Shown here: one piece after another, positions 54,341 to 62,822 of the stretch | How the letters are laid out: every line of letters starts with the position of its first letter | Numbering within the stretch: the first letter of the stretch is position 1 | Origin: Flavobacteriaceae bacterium | GTDB lineage: Bacteria > Bacteroidota > Bacteroidia > Flavobacteriales > Flavobacteriaceae | Direction: 5' to 3' | Assembly (NCBI GenBank): GCA_002702895.1 | Contig: PACX01000005.1 | Span: 1 to 64,000 of the forward strand | Length of the DNA stretch: 64,000 nt | Position numbers and translations under genes: made by a program | Notes under the pieces: model-generated | What the model was told of the DNA's origin: nothing | Database searches by the model: none | Seen by the model: the letters and a program-made list of their open reading frames with translations, nothing else

Positions 54341-55621
54341 TTGCGAATCAATAACTTTAAATTGAAAGATCAGCAAACTAAAAAAGGTTCTGCCTTAAGT
54401 ATAACTCTACTAATACTTTCAGGTGAATTAATTTTTTTATTACCATATGTTTTAGCTAGAATATTTAGACCCACATTTTTAGAAGTATTCAATTTAAATA
54501 ATCTTCAATTAGGTAGCTTATTTTCAGTTTATGGAATAATAGCTCTATTATCCTATGTTTATGGGGGTATAATTTCTGATAAATTTCAACCCAAGAAGTT
54601 AATTTCATATTCTCTTTTTTTTACATCTTTTGGGGGATTAGTTTTAGCATTATACCCTTCTTATTTTGTTTTACAAATTTTATATGGATATTGGGGATTT
54701 ACTACTGTGTTTTTATTTTGGGGAGCTATGATAAAGGCAACTCGTATTTGGGGCGGAACTGATAATCAGGGTCAGGCATTTGGTTTTTTAGATGGTGGAA
54801 GAGGATTAGTTGCTGCTTCAATGGGTAGTTTAGGGGTTTTAATTTTTTCTATGTTTTTGACTAATGATATAGAATTATCTAGCCTAATTGATCGTAAAGA
54901 AGCATTTAGATATGTCATTTTGTTCTCATCATTTATGGTGTTTTTAACTGGATTTTTAGTTCTCTTTTTTATGGATTCAAATTTAAAAGATGAAAAAGAT
55001 GATGTTATATCTAACAATTCATTATCCAATATTAAGACTGTATTAAAAATTGAATCAGTATGGCTTATTATGATTATTATAATATCTGCATATATAGGTT
55101 ATAAGGTGACAGATATTTATTCTTTATATGCTTCTGATGTTATGCTTTTTGATCAAATAGAAGCTGCTAATGTTAGTTCTTTACAACTATATCTTCGCCC
55201 ATTAGTTTGTATACTAATTGCACTGCTGGCAAAGAAATCAAGTTATATCCATTTTATCATAATTGGTTTTCTTACAATGTTAATTGGATCAACAATCTTT
55301 GCATTTGGAATTGTTCAATTAGATATGAATTTTATTTTTTACTTATCTTTAATTATTGTTGCTACTGGAACATATGCTATTCGTGCTCTGTATTTTTCTA
55401 TCATGCAGGAGGGGCGGATTCCATTAATGCTTACAGGAACTGCAGTTGGCTTAATTTCTGTTATAGGCTATACACCCGATATTTTTGCTACACCTATATT
55501 TGGATATTTCTTAGATAAATACCCTGGAATACTCGGTCATCAATATGTATTCTCAATTTTAGTTGTTTTTTCAATTTTAGGATTATTAGCTTCAATAAAG
55601 TTTTCGAGCCTAAAGAAATAA
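54341..55621 (+). CDS. MFS transporter
   Basis: A 12-helix major-facilitator protein of about 420 residues. The family signature after helix 2 is YGGIISDKFQPKKLI, and the first half carries GFLDGGRGLVAASMG in helix 5. RPTFLEVFNLNNLQLGSLFSVYGI shows the first loop; the second half ends YFLDKYPGILGHQYVF. It resembles sugar-phosphate or nitrate-type carriers, but the substrate is uncertain. The start is either TTG 54341 or TTG 54362; both give a usable N-terminus. Confidence 0.8.
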   Translation: MRINNFKLKDQQTKKGSALSITLLILSGELIFLLPYVLARIFRPTFLEVFNLNNLQLGSLFSVYGIIALLSYVYGGIISDKFQPKKLISYSLFFTSFGGLVLALYPSYFVLQILYGYWGFTTVFLFWGAMIKATRIWGGTDNQGQAFGFLDGGRGLVAASMGSLGVLIFSMFLTNDIELSSLIDRKEAFRYVILFSSFMVFLTGFLVLFFMDSNLKDEKDDVISNNSLSNIKTVLKIESVWLIMIIIISAYIGYKVTDIYSLYASDVMLFDQIEAANVSSLQLYLRPLVCILIALLAKKSSYIHFIIIGFLTMLIGSTIFAFGIVQLDMNFIFYLSLIIVATGTYAIRALYFSIMQEGRIPLMLTGTAVGLISVIGYTPDIFATPIFGYFLDKYPGILGHQYVFSILVVFSILGLLASIKFSSLKK

Positions 55622-55635
55622 TGATTTTAAAAGTG

Positions 55636-55806
55636 TTATTTCACTATTGACATAAACCTGCCTTTTTTGCCACGCCTTTTTTCAAGCTCTACAGTTTGTA
55701 GAAAATCTTTCTTAGTAAATCTTTTTCCATTAACAAACATATGTTTTACACCAGATGGAAATTTAATATTTAAAACATTCCTTTTCATTTTTATTAAATT
55801 GGACAT
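55636..55806 (-). CDS. Possible small basic protein (56 aa)
   Basis: A minus-strand frame from ATG 55806 gives 56 residues rich in Lys and Arg (MKRNVLNIKFPSGVKHMFVNGKRFTKKDFLQ, then VELEKRRGKKGRF). The segment GVKHMFVNGKRF resembles the C-terminal strand of amidohydrolases (GIxxVFVNG), so it could be a remnant of such an enzyme. It lies convergent to the MFS gene. No start signal or homologue is certain. Confidence 0.45.
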   Translation of the reverse strand: MSNLIKMKRNVLNIKFPSGVKHMFVNGKRFTKKDFLQTVELEKRRGKKGRFMSIVK

Positions 55807-55967
55807 TTAATTTATGAAATTTTTTTAATATTTAAATAAAATGTTTTTTTTTTTTTTAACTATTAGTTTATGTTTAAAAATCTAAAATTAAATAGAGGAA
55901 TATATATTTGTCTAAATTTACCTACCTTTCATCAATATTTTAATCGCTTAAACCAAACTATTCTATT
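55807..55967. other. A/T-rich intergenic region with poly-T tract
   Basis: This spacer contains a T run at about 55844-55858 and the promoter-like box TATATTTG (55903-55910). No open frame of note is visible. Confidence 0.4.
55903..55910 (+). promoter_or_regulatory. Candidate -7 element of the M28 peptidase gene
   Basis: TATATTTG matches the Bacteroidota -7 consensus TAnnTTTG exactly and lies 57 bases before the start codon. A clear TTG at the -33 position is not seen; only TTTA is present upstream, so the assignment is weak. Confidence 0.35.
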
Positions 55968-57260
55968 ATGAAAAAAGTATTATTATTAGCTTCTCTATTA
56001 TTTTTTTCAATTAACTCTTTTTCTCAGTTAAATAAAGCTAAAAAGTTTGCTAAAACAATTACTGCTGATGATCTTAAAGAACATTTATACATATATGCTT
56101 CTGATGAATTTGAAGGCAGAAATACTGGAGAGGAAGGTCAGAAAAAAGCTGTAGAATATTTAAAAAACTTTTATATAAAAAATAATATTGAACCTGGTGA
56201 TCCTGAAGGTGATTATTTTCAAAAAATGAAACTTAATATAAGAAGAGGAAATGTAGGAGAGGTTGATACAGAAAATGTTATAGCAATAATAAAAGGAACT
56301 GAAAAGCCAGATGAATATGTGATACTTACTGCACATTTAGATCATGTAGGCTATGGAAGAACTGGATCAAGAGCGGGTAATAATGTTAATCAAATACATA
56401 ATGGAGCTGATGATGATGGATCTGGTACTGTAGCTGTATTAGAAATTGCTCAGGCATTTAAAAAAGCGGTTAAAAAGGGTAAAGGTCCTAAAAGATCAAT
56501 TGTTTTCTTACACGTAACAGGTGAAGAAAAAGGATTATTAGGTTCAAAATATTATAGTGAAAACCCCATTTATCCTTTAGAGAATACAGTTGTAAACCTT
56601 AATCTAGATATGATTGGCAGAATAGATCCAACTAGAAAAAAGAAAAACAGAGACTATATTTATATAATTGGATCAGACCATGATAGTCAAGACCTTCATA
56701 ATGTTTCAGAACAAACAAATATTGAAACAATAAATTTAGATTTAGATTATAGGTATAACGATAAAGATGATCCAAATAGATTTTACTATAGAAGTGACCA
56801 TTATAATTTTGCAAAGTATGGCATTCCGATTATATTTTATTTCTCTGGAACTCACGAGGATTATCATATGCCAACAGATGATCCAGATAAAATAGAGTAT
56901 GATTTATTAGAATTAAGAAGTAAATTAATTTTTTATACAGCCTGGAATATTGCAAATAGAGATCAAAGAATAATAGTTGATCCAAAACCCGAAATAAAAA
57001 AGTTTGAAGTTGATAAGAATAAATTAAATAGTTATGCAGGTACTTATGGAGCAGAGGGATTTCCCATTAAATTGAAAATTTATGTTAAAGATGACAAACT
57101 TTTTATAGATGTAATGGGTAGAGGATCATTTGAACTTAATGCATTTGAAAAAGATAAGTTTAAGCTAGAGGAGGCTGGAATCGAATTAACTTTTGATACT
57201 GATAATAATTCAATGGAATTTAAACAAGGGCCTTTTAATAGAACACTAAGTAAGGAGTAG
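55968..57260 (+). CDS. M28 family zinc aminopeptidase, secreted
   Basis: A signal peptide (about 1-20) is followed by an M28 catalytic domain. Zinc ligands and catalytic residues are visible: His in TAHLDHVG, Asp in HNGADDDGSGTVAVLE, Glu-Glu in TGEEKGLLG, Asp in LNLDMIGRID, and the His in DYHMPTDDPDKI. A C-terminal small domain (about 345-430) ends the protein. It probably releases amino acids from peptides in the periplasm or outside. It is convergent with the ABC module. Confidence 0.92.
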   Translation: MKKVLLLASLLFFSINSFSQLNKAKKFAKTITADDLKEHLYIYASDEFEGRNTGEEGQKKAVEYLKNFYIKNNIEPGDPEGDYFQKMKLNIRRGNVGEVDTENVIAIIKGTEKPDEYVILTAHLDHVGYGRTGSRAGNNVNQIHNGADDDGSGTVAVLEIAQAFKKAVKKGKGPKRSIVFLHVTGEEKGLLGSKYYSENPIYPLENTVVNLNLDMIGRIDPTRKKKNRDYIYIIGSDHDSQDLHNVSEQTNIETINLDLDYRYNDKDDPNRFYYRSDHYNFAKYGIPIIFYFSGTHEDYHMPTDDPDKIEYDLLELRSKLIFYTAWNIANRDQRIIVDPKPEIKKFEVDKNKLNSYAGTYGAEGFPIKLKIYVKDDKLFIDVMGRGSFELNAFEKDKFKLEEAGIELTFDTDNNSMEFKQGPFNRTLSKE

Positions 57261-57265
57261 AGGAT

Positions 57266-57703
57266 TTAAATTTCTTCTTTAGTGGCAACAGCATTATCCA
57301 TTACATAAACACCGCTACTTACATCGACCCTATTTAATCTAAGAATTCCAGTGACTGTTACAAGTTCATCCATTAAAAAACTATCGTAACCTGGCTTTAA
57401 TCTCAATTCTATTGCTGATTCGGGACCTCCATATCCACAGAAAAAACAATCAGCATAAGGGTTTTGAGACAAAACAAATATACCTTCATCTGGCGAAAGG
57501 GTTAGCATGTAGCCAGTAATTTTCACCTCTTTATTGTTTAGAGCTTCAACTTCTTGACCAAAATATGGAGTTTGAGTATAACCATACTCACCTTGGTATT
57601 CTGATTTATAGTAAACATCTCGTAATTTTAACCAGTCAATTTCAATCTGCGAAAAGATATTGTTTGAAATAAAAAAAACTATTATTAAAATAATTTTATT
57701 CAT
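57266..57703 (-). CDS. Exported DUF3299-like protein of the ABC module
   Basis: A signal peptide (about 1-18, ending NIFSQ) precedes a 125-residue OB-like beta domain. LNNKEVKITGYMLTL and LVTVTGILRLNRVDVSSGVYVMDNA frame a CFFCGYGGPES segment whose C-x-x-C might bind metal. This resembles DUF3299-type proteins, which occur next to metal-related ABC genes in other bacteria. It overlaps the permease gene by 8 bases and so belongs to the same operon. Confidence 0.65.
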   Translation of the reverse strand: MNKIILIIVFFISNNIFSQIEIDWLKLRDVYYKSEYQGEYGYTQTPYFGQEVEALNNKEVKITGYMLTLSPDEGIFVLSQNPYADCFFCGYGGPESAIELRLKPGYDSFLMDELVTVTGILRLNRVDVSSGVYVMDNAVATKEEI

Positions 57704-58910
57704 CTGCTAATATTTTTGATATATTCATTTGATAAACTCTTATAGCTGGGATTAACGAGCATATTAAACCTATTGAAACTGATAATCCTAAAAGCCAATA
57801 TTCTTCAATTAAAATTTTAAATGAATTTAAATTATAATTTAAGCTTTCTTCCATTAGTGAAGATACAAACATAACGCCAAATCTGCTAAACAATAGTCCT
57901 AAGATAAATCCTAAGGTTGTAAGAATTAAGCTTTCAAAAATTATCATTCTTGATAATTGAAATCTGGAGGCACCTAAAGTTCTAATTAATGCCATTTCAT
58001 ATTTTCTTTCATTCATCGAATTAAATAAGTTTATAAATAAACTAAATCCGGAAACAATTATTATTATATATGCTAAATAGCTTAAAGTTTCAATACCAAA
58101 TCCAAATAGTTTAAATAATCTTGAAATTTCATAAGATGGAACTGCTGCTTGAAGATTGGTATTTTCATTGATTTGTCTTGGAAATTGAATAATATTCATA
58201 GGACTTTTAAACTTTATTAGCATTGCTGTTATTTCTTTATCATCCTCATCATGATCATGGTCATGATCCTCATCATGATCCTCGTTATGATCATGTGTAT
58301 CATGAATATCCCAAACACTTTCTGGGGAGGTAATAATGAGTTGATCAATTACAGAGTTTGAGGGTTCTAATAAACCTACTACTTTAAAGGGTTCACCATC
58401 ATGTGATTCTCCAGTTTCTCTTAATCCATGTAAGCTAACTAACTCATCTCCTATATTAATGTTTAATTTTTTATGAACTTTATAACCAACTATAACCTCA
58501 TATGAACTATCCCATTCTTTTCCTTCTTTAATTTTAGCCTTGTATAATTCAATGAATTTTTTTTCTGTACCTACAATTCTATATCCTTTATAATTATCTC
58601 CATAAAGAAGTTTAATGCTTGAACCAACCATCCTGTTTTTACTAATCTTTTCGGCTTCTCCTAGAGAAATATTTCCTGTAGGAGAATCTATGTGATAAAC
58701 CGATGAAAGTATTAATTGAAGAGGACTCCCTTTTGCCCCAACTACCATATCTATTCCTTTTAAATTATTGTCCATTTGATCTTTAATCAATGAATTTAAT
58801 TGAAGAAGAAGGGATATTATTCCAATACCAAGAATTAGCAAGGCTAAACTAATAGTAGAGCTTAAAGGCTTATTAAAAATATTTTTTATACTAAGTTTAA
58901 ATATATTCAC
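57696..58910 (-). CDS. FtsX/MacB-type ABC permease with a His/Asp-rich loop
   Basis: A 404-residue membrane protein with one N-terminal helix (LALLILGIGIISLLL), a large periplasmic domain, and three C-terminal helices, the FtsX/MacB topology. NMVVGAKGSPLQLILSSVYHIDSPTGNIS is a recognisable segment. Residues 201-225 form an acidic loop with nine His and many Asp residues (for example DHDEDHDHDHDEDD), typical of metal-binding loops in zinc and copper proteins. It overlaps the ATPase gene by 4 bases. It may move a metal-bound cargo or lipoprotein; unlike LolC/E it has no partner permease here. Confidence 0.85.
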   Translation of the reverse strand: MNIFKLSIKNIFNKPLSSTISLALLILGIGIISLLLQLNSLIKDQMDNNLKGIDMVVGAKGSPLQLILSSVYHIDSPTGNISLGEAEKISKNRMVGSSIKLLYGDNYKGYRIVGTEKKFIELYKAKIKEGKEWDSSYEVIVGYKVHKKLNINIGDELVSLHGLRETGESHDGEPFKVVGLLEPSNSVIDQLIITSPESVWDIHDTHDHNEDHDEDHDHDHDEDDKEITAMLIKFKSPMNIIQFPRQINENTNLQAAVPSYEISRLFKLFGFGIETLSYLAYIIIIVSGFSLFINLFNSMNERKYEMALIRTLGASRFQLSRMIIFESLILTTLGFILGLLFSRFGVMFVSSLMEESLNYNLNSFKILIEEYWLLGLSVSIGLICSLIPAIRVYQMNISKILADE

Positions 58911-59530
58911 AATTCAACTGATTTTTTAAAATATTTTTTTACTCTGCTATCATGAGTTATAACTACTAATTGTGCTCCGAATTCTGTAGCTTGTTTTTGT
59001 AGAAGATTAATAACATTAGTGCAATTATTATCATCTAAACTTGATGTAGGCTCATCTGCCAAAATTAATTTAGGAGAATTTACAATTGCCAAAGCTATAG
59101 AAGCTCTTTGTTTTTCTCCCTGACTTAACTGATTTGTTTTTTTATTTGCTTTATCAGAAATATTCAAGTTTTTTAAAATGCTTTCTATTCTATTATTATC
59201 TTTTTTCTTTGCTATATATTGAGCAAGCTGTAAGTTTTCCTTTACTGTGAGTGAATTAACAAAATGAGGTCTTTGGAATACAATTCCAATATTATTTTTC
59301 CTAAATCTATCTAATTGATGTGAGGATAATAGGCTTATTTCATTTCCAAATAATTCAATGGATCCAGATTCTGATTTAAGAAGACCTGCAAGAAGATGTA
59401 ATAGAGTAGTTTTTCCAATTCCTGAACTACCTATAATTAATAAATTTTCTCCACTTATTAAATTTATATCTGGAAACTCAAAAAAAACCTGATTATCATA
59501 ATTAAACTTAAGGCCTTTAGTCTTAATCAT
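58907..59530 (-). CDS. ABC transporter ATP-binding protein (LolD/MacB-like)
   Basis: The 207-residue ATPase has Walker A GSSGIGKTTL, Q-loop region VFQRPHFVNSLTV, signature LSQGEKQRASIALAI, Walker B LILADEPTSSLDD and the switch His in VITHDSRV. It matches the small MacB/LolD subgroup that works with FtsX-like permeases. It is the first gene of the three-gene unit and overlaps the permease gene by 4 bases. Confidence 0.93.
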   Translation of the reverse strand: MIKTKGLKFNYDNQVFFEFPDINLISGENLLIIGSSGIGKTTLLHLLAGLLKSESGSIELFGNEISLLSSHQLDRFRKNNIGIVFQRPHFVNSLTVKENLQLAQYIAKKKDNNRIESILKNLNISDKANKKTNQLSQGEKQRASIALAIVNSPKLILADEPTSSLDDNNCTNVINLLQKQATEFGAQLVVITHDSRVKKYFKKSVEL

Positions 59531-59618
59531 ATGCCAAAGATATTACTAGTTTTTAAAACAAAAATAATCTCCAATATTAAAATTATTTTTCATTGATTCC
59601 AATTCTATTGAAATATAA

Positions 59619-60926
59619 TTAATTTACCTTAGAGTAATTGTTTTTCAAACCATATAATGCTATGAAAATAAAACATATAACAGGTAAAATAAATGAAAAA
59701 TTTATTTCAGACATTCCTAGAATAATAACATCATTCACATCATACCCACCAATGTCTATTATCATTCCTTGAAGCTTTGGCATCAAAGCTCCTCCAACAA
59801 TTGCCATAACTAAACCAGCAGAACCGATTTTACTTTCTTCCTCATTTAAATTACCAAGTGCTATTCCATAAATTGTAGGAAACATTAGTGACATAAAGAA
59901 AGAGATACCTACTAAACAATAAAGACCAATAAAATTATTAAAAAGCATAGCGCCAAGATTTGAAGCTATAGCAAATAGGGCAAAAATCATAAGAAGCCAT
60001 CCTGGGTTGAAAAAACGGAATAAATAAGTGCCAATTGCTCTTCCAAATACAAATAGAATAAAGGCTGCCATTTGATAATATCCTGCAGTCACATTATCAA
60101 TTCCTATTCCCTCAGCATATTGATAAATATAAGTCCAACACATAATTTGGGCGCCTACATAAAAGATTTGTGATGCTACTCCCTGACTATATGTTTTATT
60201 TTTAGCAAGCTTTTTGAATATTATCCCAACATTTTTATTCGAAGTTTTATCATTAGAGTTTGGCATTTTGCTGAAAACAAATAGTAAAAAAACCCCCAGA
60301 ATCACTAGTCCTAAAATTACATAAGGATCACGAATTACCATCAGATCAGATGTTTTAATAAGTATTTTTGATGCCTCGTCTAATGCATTGAAATCAGAAA
60401 TATCATCTGATTGAAGCTCTTTCAAAACATATTGCTGAGCTACAAATAAACCTAAAATTAATCCAACAGGATTAAATGCTTGAGCAAGATTCAGTCTTTG
60501 GGTGGCAGTTTCTTTTGGACCCATGGCAAGCGCATAGGGGTTAGCTGCTGTTTCCAAAAAAGCTAAACCAAAAGTCAAAATATATAAACCAATACAAAAA
60601 AACCAAAATTCTTCTGAGATAGCTGCAGGATAAAACAATAAAGCTCCTGTTGCATATAAACCTAACCCAATCAAAATTCCAACTTTATAGGAATATTTTC
60701 GCATAAATAATGCTGCAGGAAGGGCCATACAAAAATATCCTCCATAAAAAGCCATTTGTACCCATGCTGCTTGAGAGTTTGAGAGCTCTAATACCTTTTT
60801 AAATGCTTGAACCATTGGGTCTGTAACTGCATTTGCAAAACCCCAAAGAGCAAACAAGGAAGTAAGTAAAATAAAAGGAACAATTAATTCTTTTGGAACA
60901 ATAGGAATTTTATTTGATTTTTTCAT
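59619..60926 (-). CDS. FucP-type sugar MFS permease
   Basis: A 435-residue, 12-helix carrier of the fucose/glucose/galactose:H+ symporter family. The motif LLTSLFALWGFANAVTDPMV in helix 1, the conserved acidic residue in FLETAANPYALAMGP, and ATQRLNLAQAFNPVGLILG in the following loop are diagnostic. I start at ATG 60926; a longer frame from 60974 would overlap the dehydratase gene. It lies 10 bases past the stop of the UxaA-like gene, so it probably imports that enzyme's precursor sugar or acid. Confidence 0.88.
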   Translation of the reverse strand: MKKSNKIPIVPKELIVPFILLTSLFALWGFANAVTDPMVQAFKKVLELSNSQAAWVQMAFYGGYFCMALPAALFMRKYSYKVGILIGLGLYATGALLFYPAAISEEFWFFCIGLYILTFGLAFLETAANPYALAMGPKETATQRLNLAQAFNPVGLILGLFVAQQYVLKELQSDDISDFNALDEASKILIKTSDLMVIRDPYVILGLVILGVFLLFVFSKMPNSNDKTSNKNVGIIFKKLAKNKTYSQGVASQIFYVGAQIMCWTYIYQYAEGIGIDNVTAGYYQMAAFILFVFGRAIGTYLFRFFNPGWLLMIFALFAIASNLGAMLFNNFIGLYCLVGISFFMSLMFPTIYGIALGNLNEEESKIGSAGLVMAIVGGALMPKLQGMIIDIGGYDVNDVIILGMSEINFSFILPVICFIFIALYGLKNNYSKVN

Positions 60927-60936
60927 TTTATATATT

Positions 60937-62598
60937 TTAAAGTGACAATCCTCTTTTCCAGGGTATAAAATCATCTTGCCCTAATCTACGGGCATTTACT
61001 TCTGTTTTTCCACTTGCAACATTAATTATGAAAGATAAAAGTTTTTCTCCACAACTTTGAATTGTTTCTTTTCCATCAATAATTTCTCCAGTATTAAAAT
61101 CAATGATATCATCCATTTTTTTGAAAAGAGAGGTGTTTGAAGAAACCTTTATAACTGGAACAGTAGGATTACCTGTTGGCGTTCCTAGTCCTGTTGTAAA
61201 CAAAATAATATTAGCACCAGATCCTGCAAGACCAGTAGTAGATTCCACATCGTTTCCAGGTGTGCATAACAAATTTAGCCCTGGTAAAACTAACTGCTCT
61301 GTATAATCTAAAACATCTACAATAGGTGATGTGCCTCCTTTTTTTGCAGCTCCTGCTGATTTTATAGCATCTGTAATAAGTCCATCTTTAATATTTCCTG
61401 GGGATGGATTATCAAAAAAACCCGCTCCTAATGCAGTTGCTTTTTTATTATAAGTATTCATAATTTGAGCAAATTTATTTGCTTTTTTGACATCAACACA
61501 TCTATTTATAAGTTCTTGTTCAACACCATTGAGTTCTGGAAACTCTGAAAGAATAGCAGAACCTCCAAGACCTACTATAATATCAGAAACATAACCAAGT
61601 GTTGGATTTGCTGAAATACCAGAAAAACCATCAGATCCTCCACATTCTAAGCCAATGGTAAGCATTTTTAAAGGATTTGGAGTTCTCGAAATTTTATTGG
61701 CTTGGATAAGACCAACAAATGTTTGTTTAATTGCTTGTGCAATATATTCGTTTTCTGAATTACTTTTTTGTTGTTCCAGGAAGAATAATGGTTTTGTTAA
61801 GTTTGGAGAAATACGTTTAAGTGCCCTTTCCAATAAACTAATTTGCGCATGTTGACAACCTAAACTAAGTATAGTTGCTCCAGCTACATTAGGATTATTG
61901 ATATAACCAGCTAATAAATTACACAGGGTCTTAGAGTCATTTGTTGATCCTCCACAACCTCCTTCATGAGTCAAAAAATAGATTCCATCTACATTAGGAA
62001 ACAAAGGATTCTTTTTCTTTTTATTATTTGCAATAAGGTTTACTTTTAATAGCTCATTTTCAGATGCGCCACTCTTGAATTTACTAACAAGCTCTTTTAA
62101 GTCAAATATTTGTTTACTAAAATTTTCATAACCTAGTTCCTTTAACATGGTATTTTTAATTACGTCAATATTTCTGTTTTGACAAAAAACTAGGGGGATT
62201 ACAAGCCAATTGTTTTCGGTTCCAACACTACCATCATCTCTCTTATAGCCTAAAAATGTTTTATTTGAAAATGTGTCTAAGTTTGGTGGTGACCATTTAG
62301 ATAGTTTTGATGATTTTGGAACAGAATATTCCTCAGTATCATGAGTAATATTCATCATTGTTATTGGCTCTCCTTTACAAACTTCTTTTTTAGCCATACC
62401 CACAATTACTCCATACATATATACCTTGTCACCAGTTTTTAAATTATGCATACTAAACTTGTGTTTGGCCTTAATATTATGAGTTAACTCAAAGGGTTTA
62501 TTTTCAAAAAAAACTTTTTCACCTTTTTTTAAATCAACCAAAGCAACGATCAGATTATCTTTAGGATGTATTTTTAAAGTTTTAGTTTTATAACTCAT
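60937..62598 (-). CDS. uxaA: UxaA family altronate/galactarate-type dehydratase
   Basis: A 553-residue protein combining an N-terminal SAF-like domain (about 1-95: DNLIVALVDLKKGEKV, KTGDKVYMYGVIVGMAKKEVCKGE) and the C-terminal GARD domain. Typical Fe-binding residues occur in THEGGCGGSTNDSKTLCNLLAGY, GCQHAQ, LECGGSDGFSGISANP, and GNDVESTTGLAGSGANIILFTTG. UxaA turns altronate into 2-keto-3-deoxygluconate in hexuronate breakdown. It is transcribed with the FucP-type permease and diverges from prpB. Confidence 0.9.
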   Translation of the reverse strand: MSYKTKTLKIHPKDNLIVALVDLKKGEKVFFENKPFELTHNIKAKHKFSMHNLKTGDKVYMYGVIVGMAKKEVCKGEPITMMNITHDTEEYSVPKSSKLSKWSPPNLDTFSNKTFLGYKRDDGSVGTENNWLVIPLVFCQNRNIDVIKNTMLKELGYENFSKQIFDLKELVSKFKSGASENELLKVNLIANNKKKKNPLFPNVDGIYFLTHEGGCGGSTNDSKTLCNLLAGYINNPNVAGATILSLGCQHAQISLLERALKRISPNLTKPLFFLEQQKSNSENEYIAQAIKQTFVGLIQANKISRTPNPLKMLTIGLECGGSDGFSGISANPTLGYVSDIIVGLGGSAILSEFPELNGVEQELINRCVDVKKANKFAQIMNTYNKKATALGAGFFDNPSPGNIKDGLITDAIKSAGAAKKGGTSPIVDVLDYTEQLVLPGLNLLCTPGNDVESTTGLAGSGANIILFTTGLGTPTGNPTVPVIKVSSNTSLFKKMDDIIDFNTGEIIDGKETIQSCGEKLLSFIINVASGKTEVNARRLGQDDFIPWKRGLSL

Positions 62599-62822
62599 TT
62601 AAAAAGAAAATTTTTCAAACTCTAATATACATTTATGTAACTAGAAATTAAAGTAGGATGTCAAATTAGATAGTAAATCCTTTTATTATAAAAATATTTT
62701 TACTAAACTGTTTTATATACATAATCAATTAATCAAAGTACTCTTTTTGACTAACAAATATTTGTCAGTTAATGGGTAAATAATTAAGTTTAATGTATTA
62801 TAATGCTCTTTTAGTTTGATAA
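62599..62822. other. Divergent intergenic region between uxaA and prpB
   Basis: A 224-base A/T-rich spacer that must contain the promoters of both transcription units. It holds the palindrome described separately at 62750-62769. I see no other open frame or hairpin. Confidence 0.5.
62750..62769. promoter_or_regulatory. Candidate operator palindrome
   Basis: ACTAACAAATATTTGTCAGT is a 20-bp inverted repeat with one mismatched pair and a perfect 12-bp core ACAAATATTTGT. It lies 53 bases before the prpB start and 152 bases before the uxaA start, and could be a regulator site for either or both. The regulator is not in the window. Confidence 0.45.

Noticed and set aside
55207-55518. Tyr/Cys/Asn-rich open frame inside the MFS gene
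   Set aside because: The composition (many Y, C, W) is typical of a shifted frame through hydrophobic codons, while the MFS frame is well supported.
55844-55858. Long T run as a possible phase-variable promoter tract
   Set aside because: The tract is not placed between plausible -33 and -7 elements and A/T runs are frequent throughout the window.
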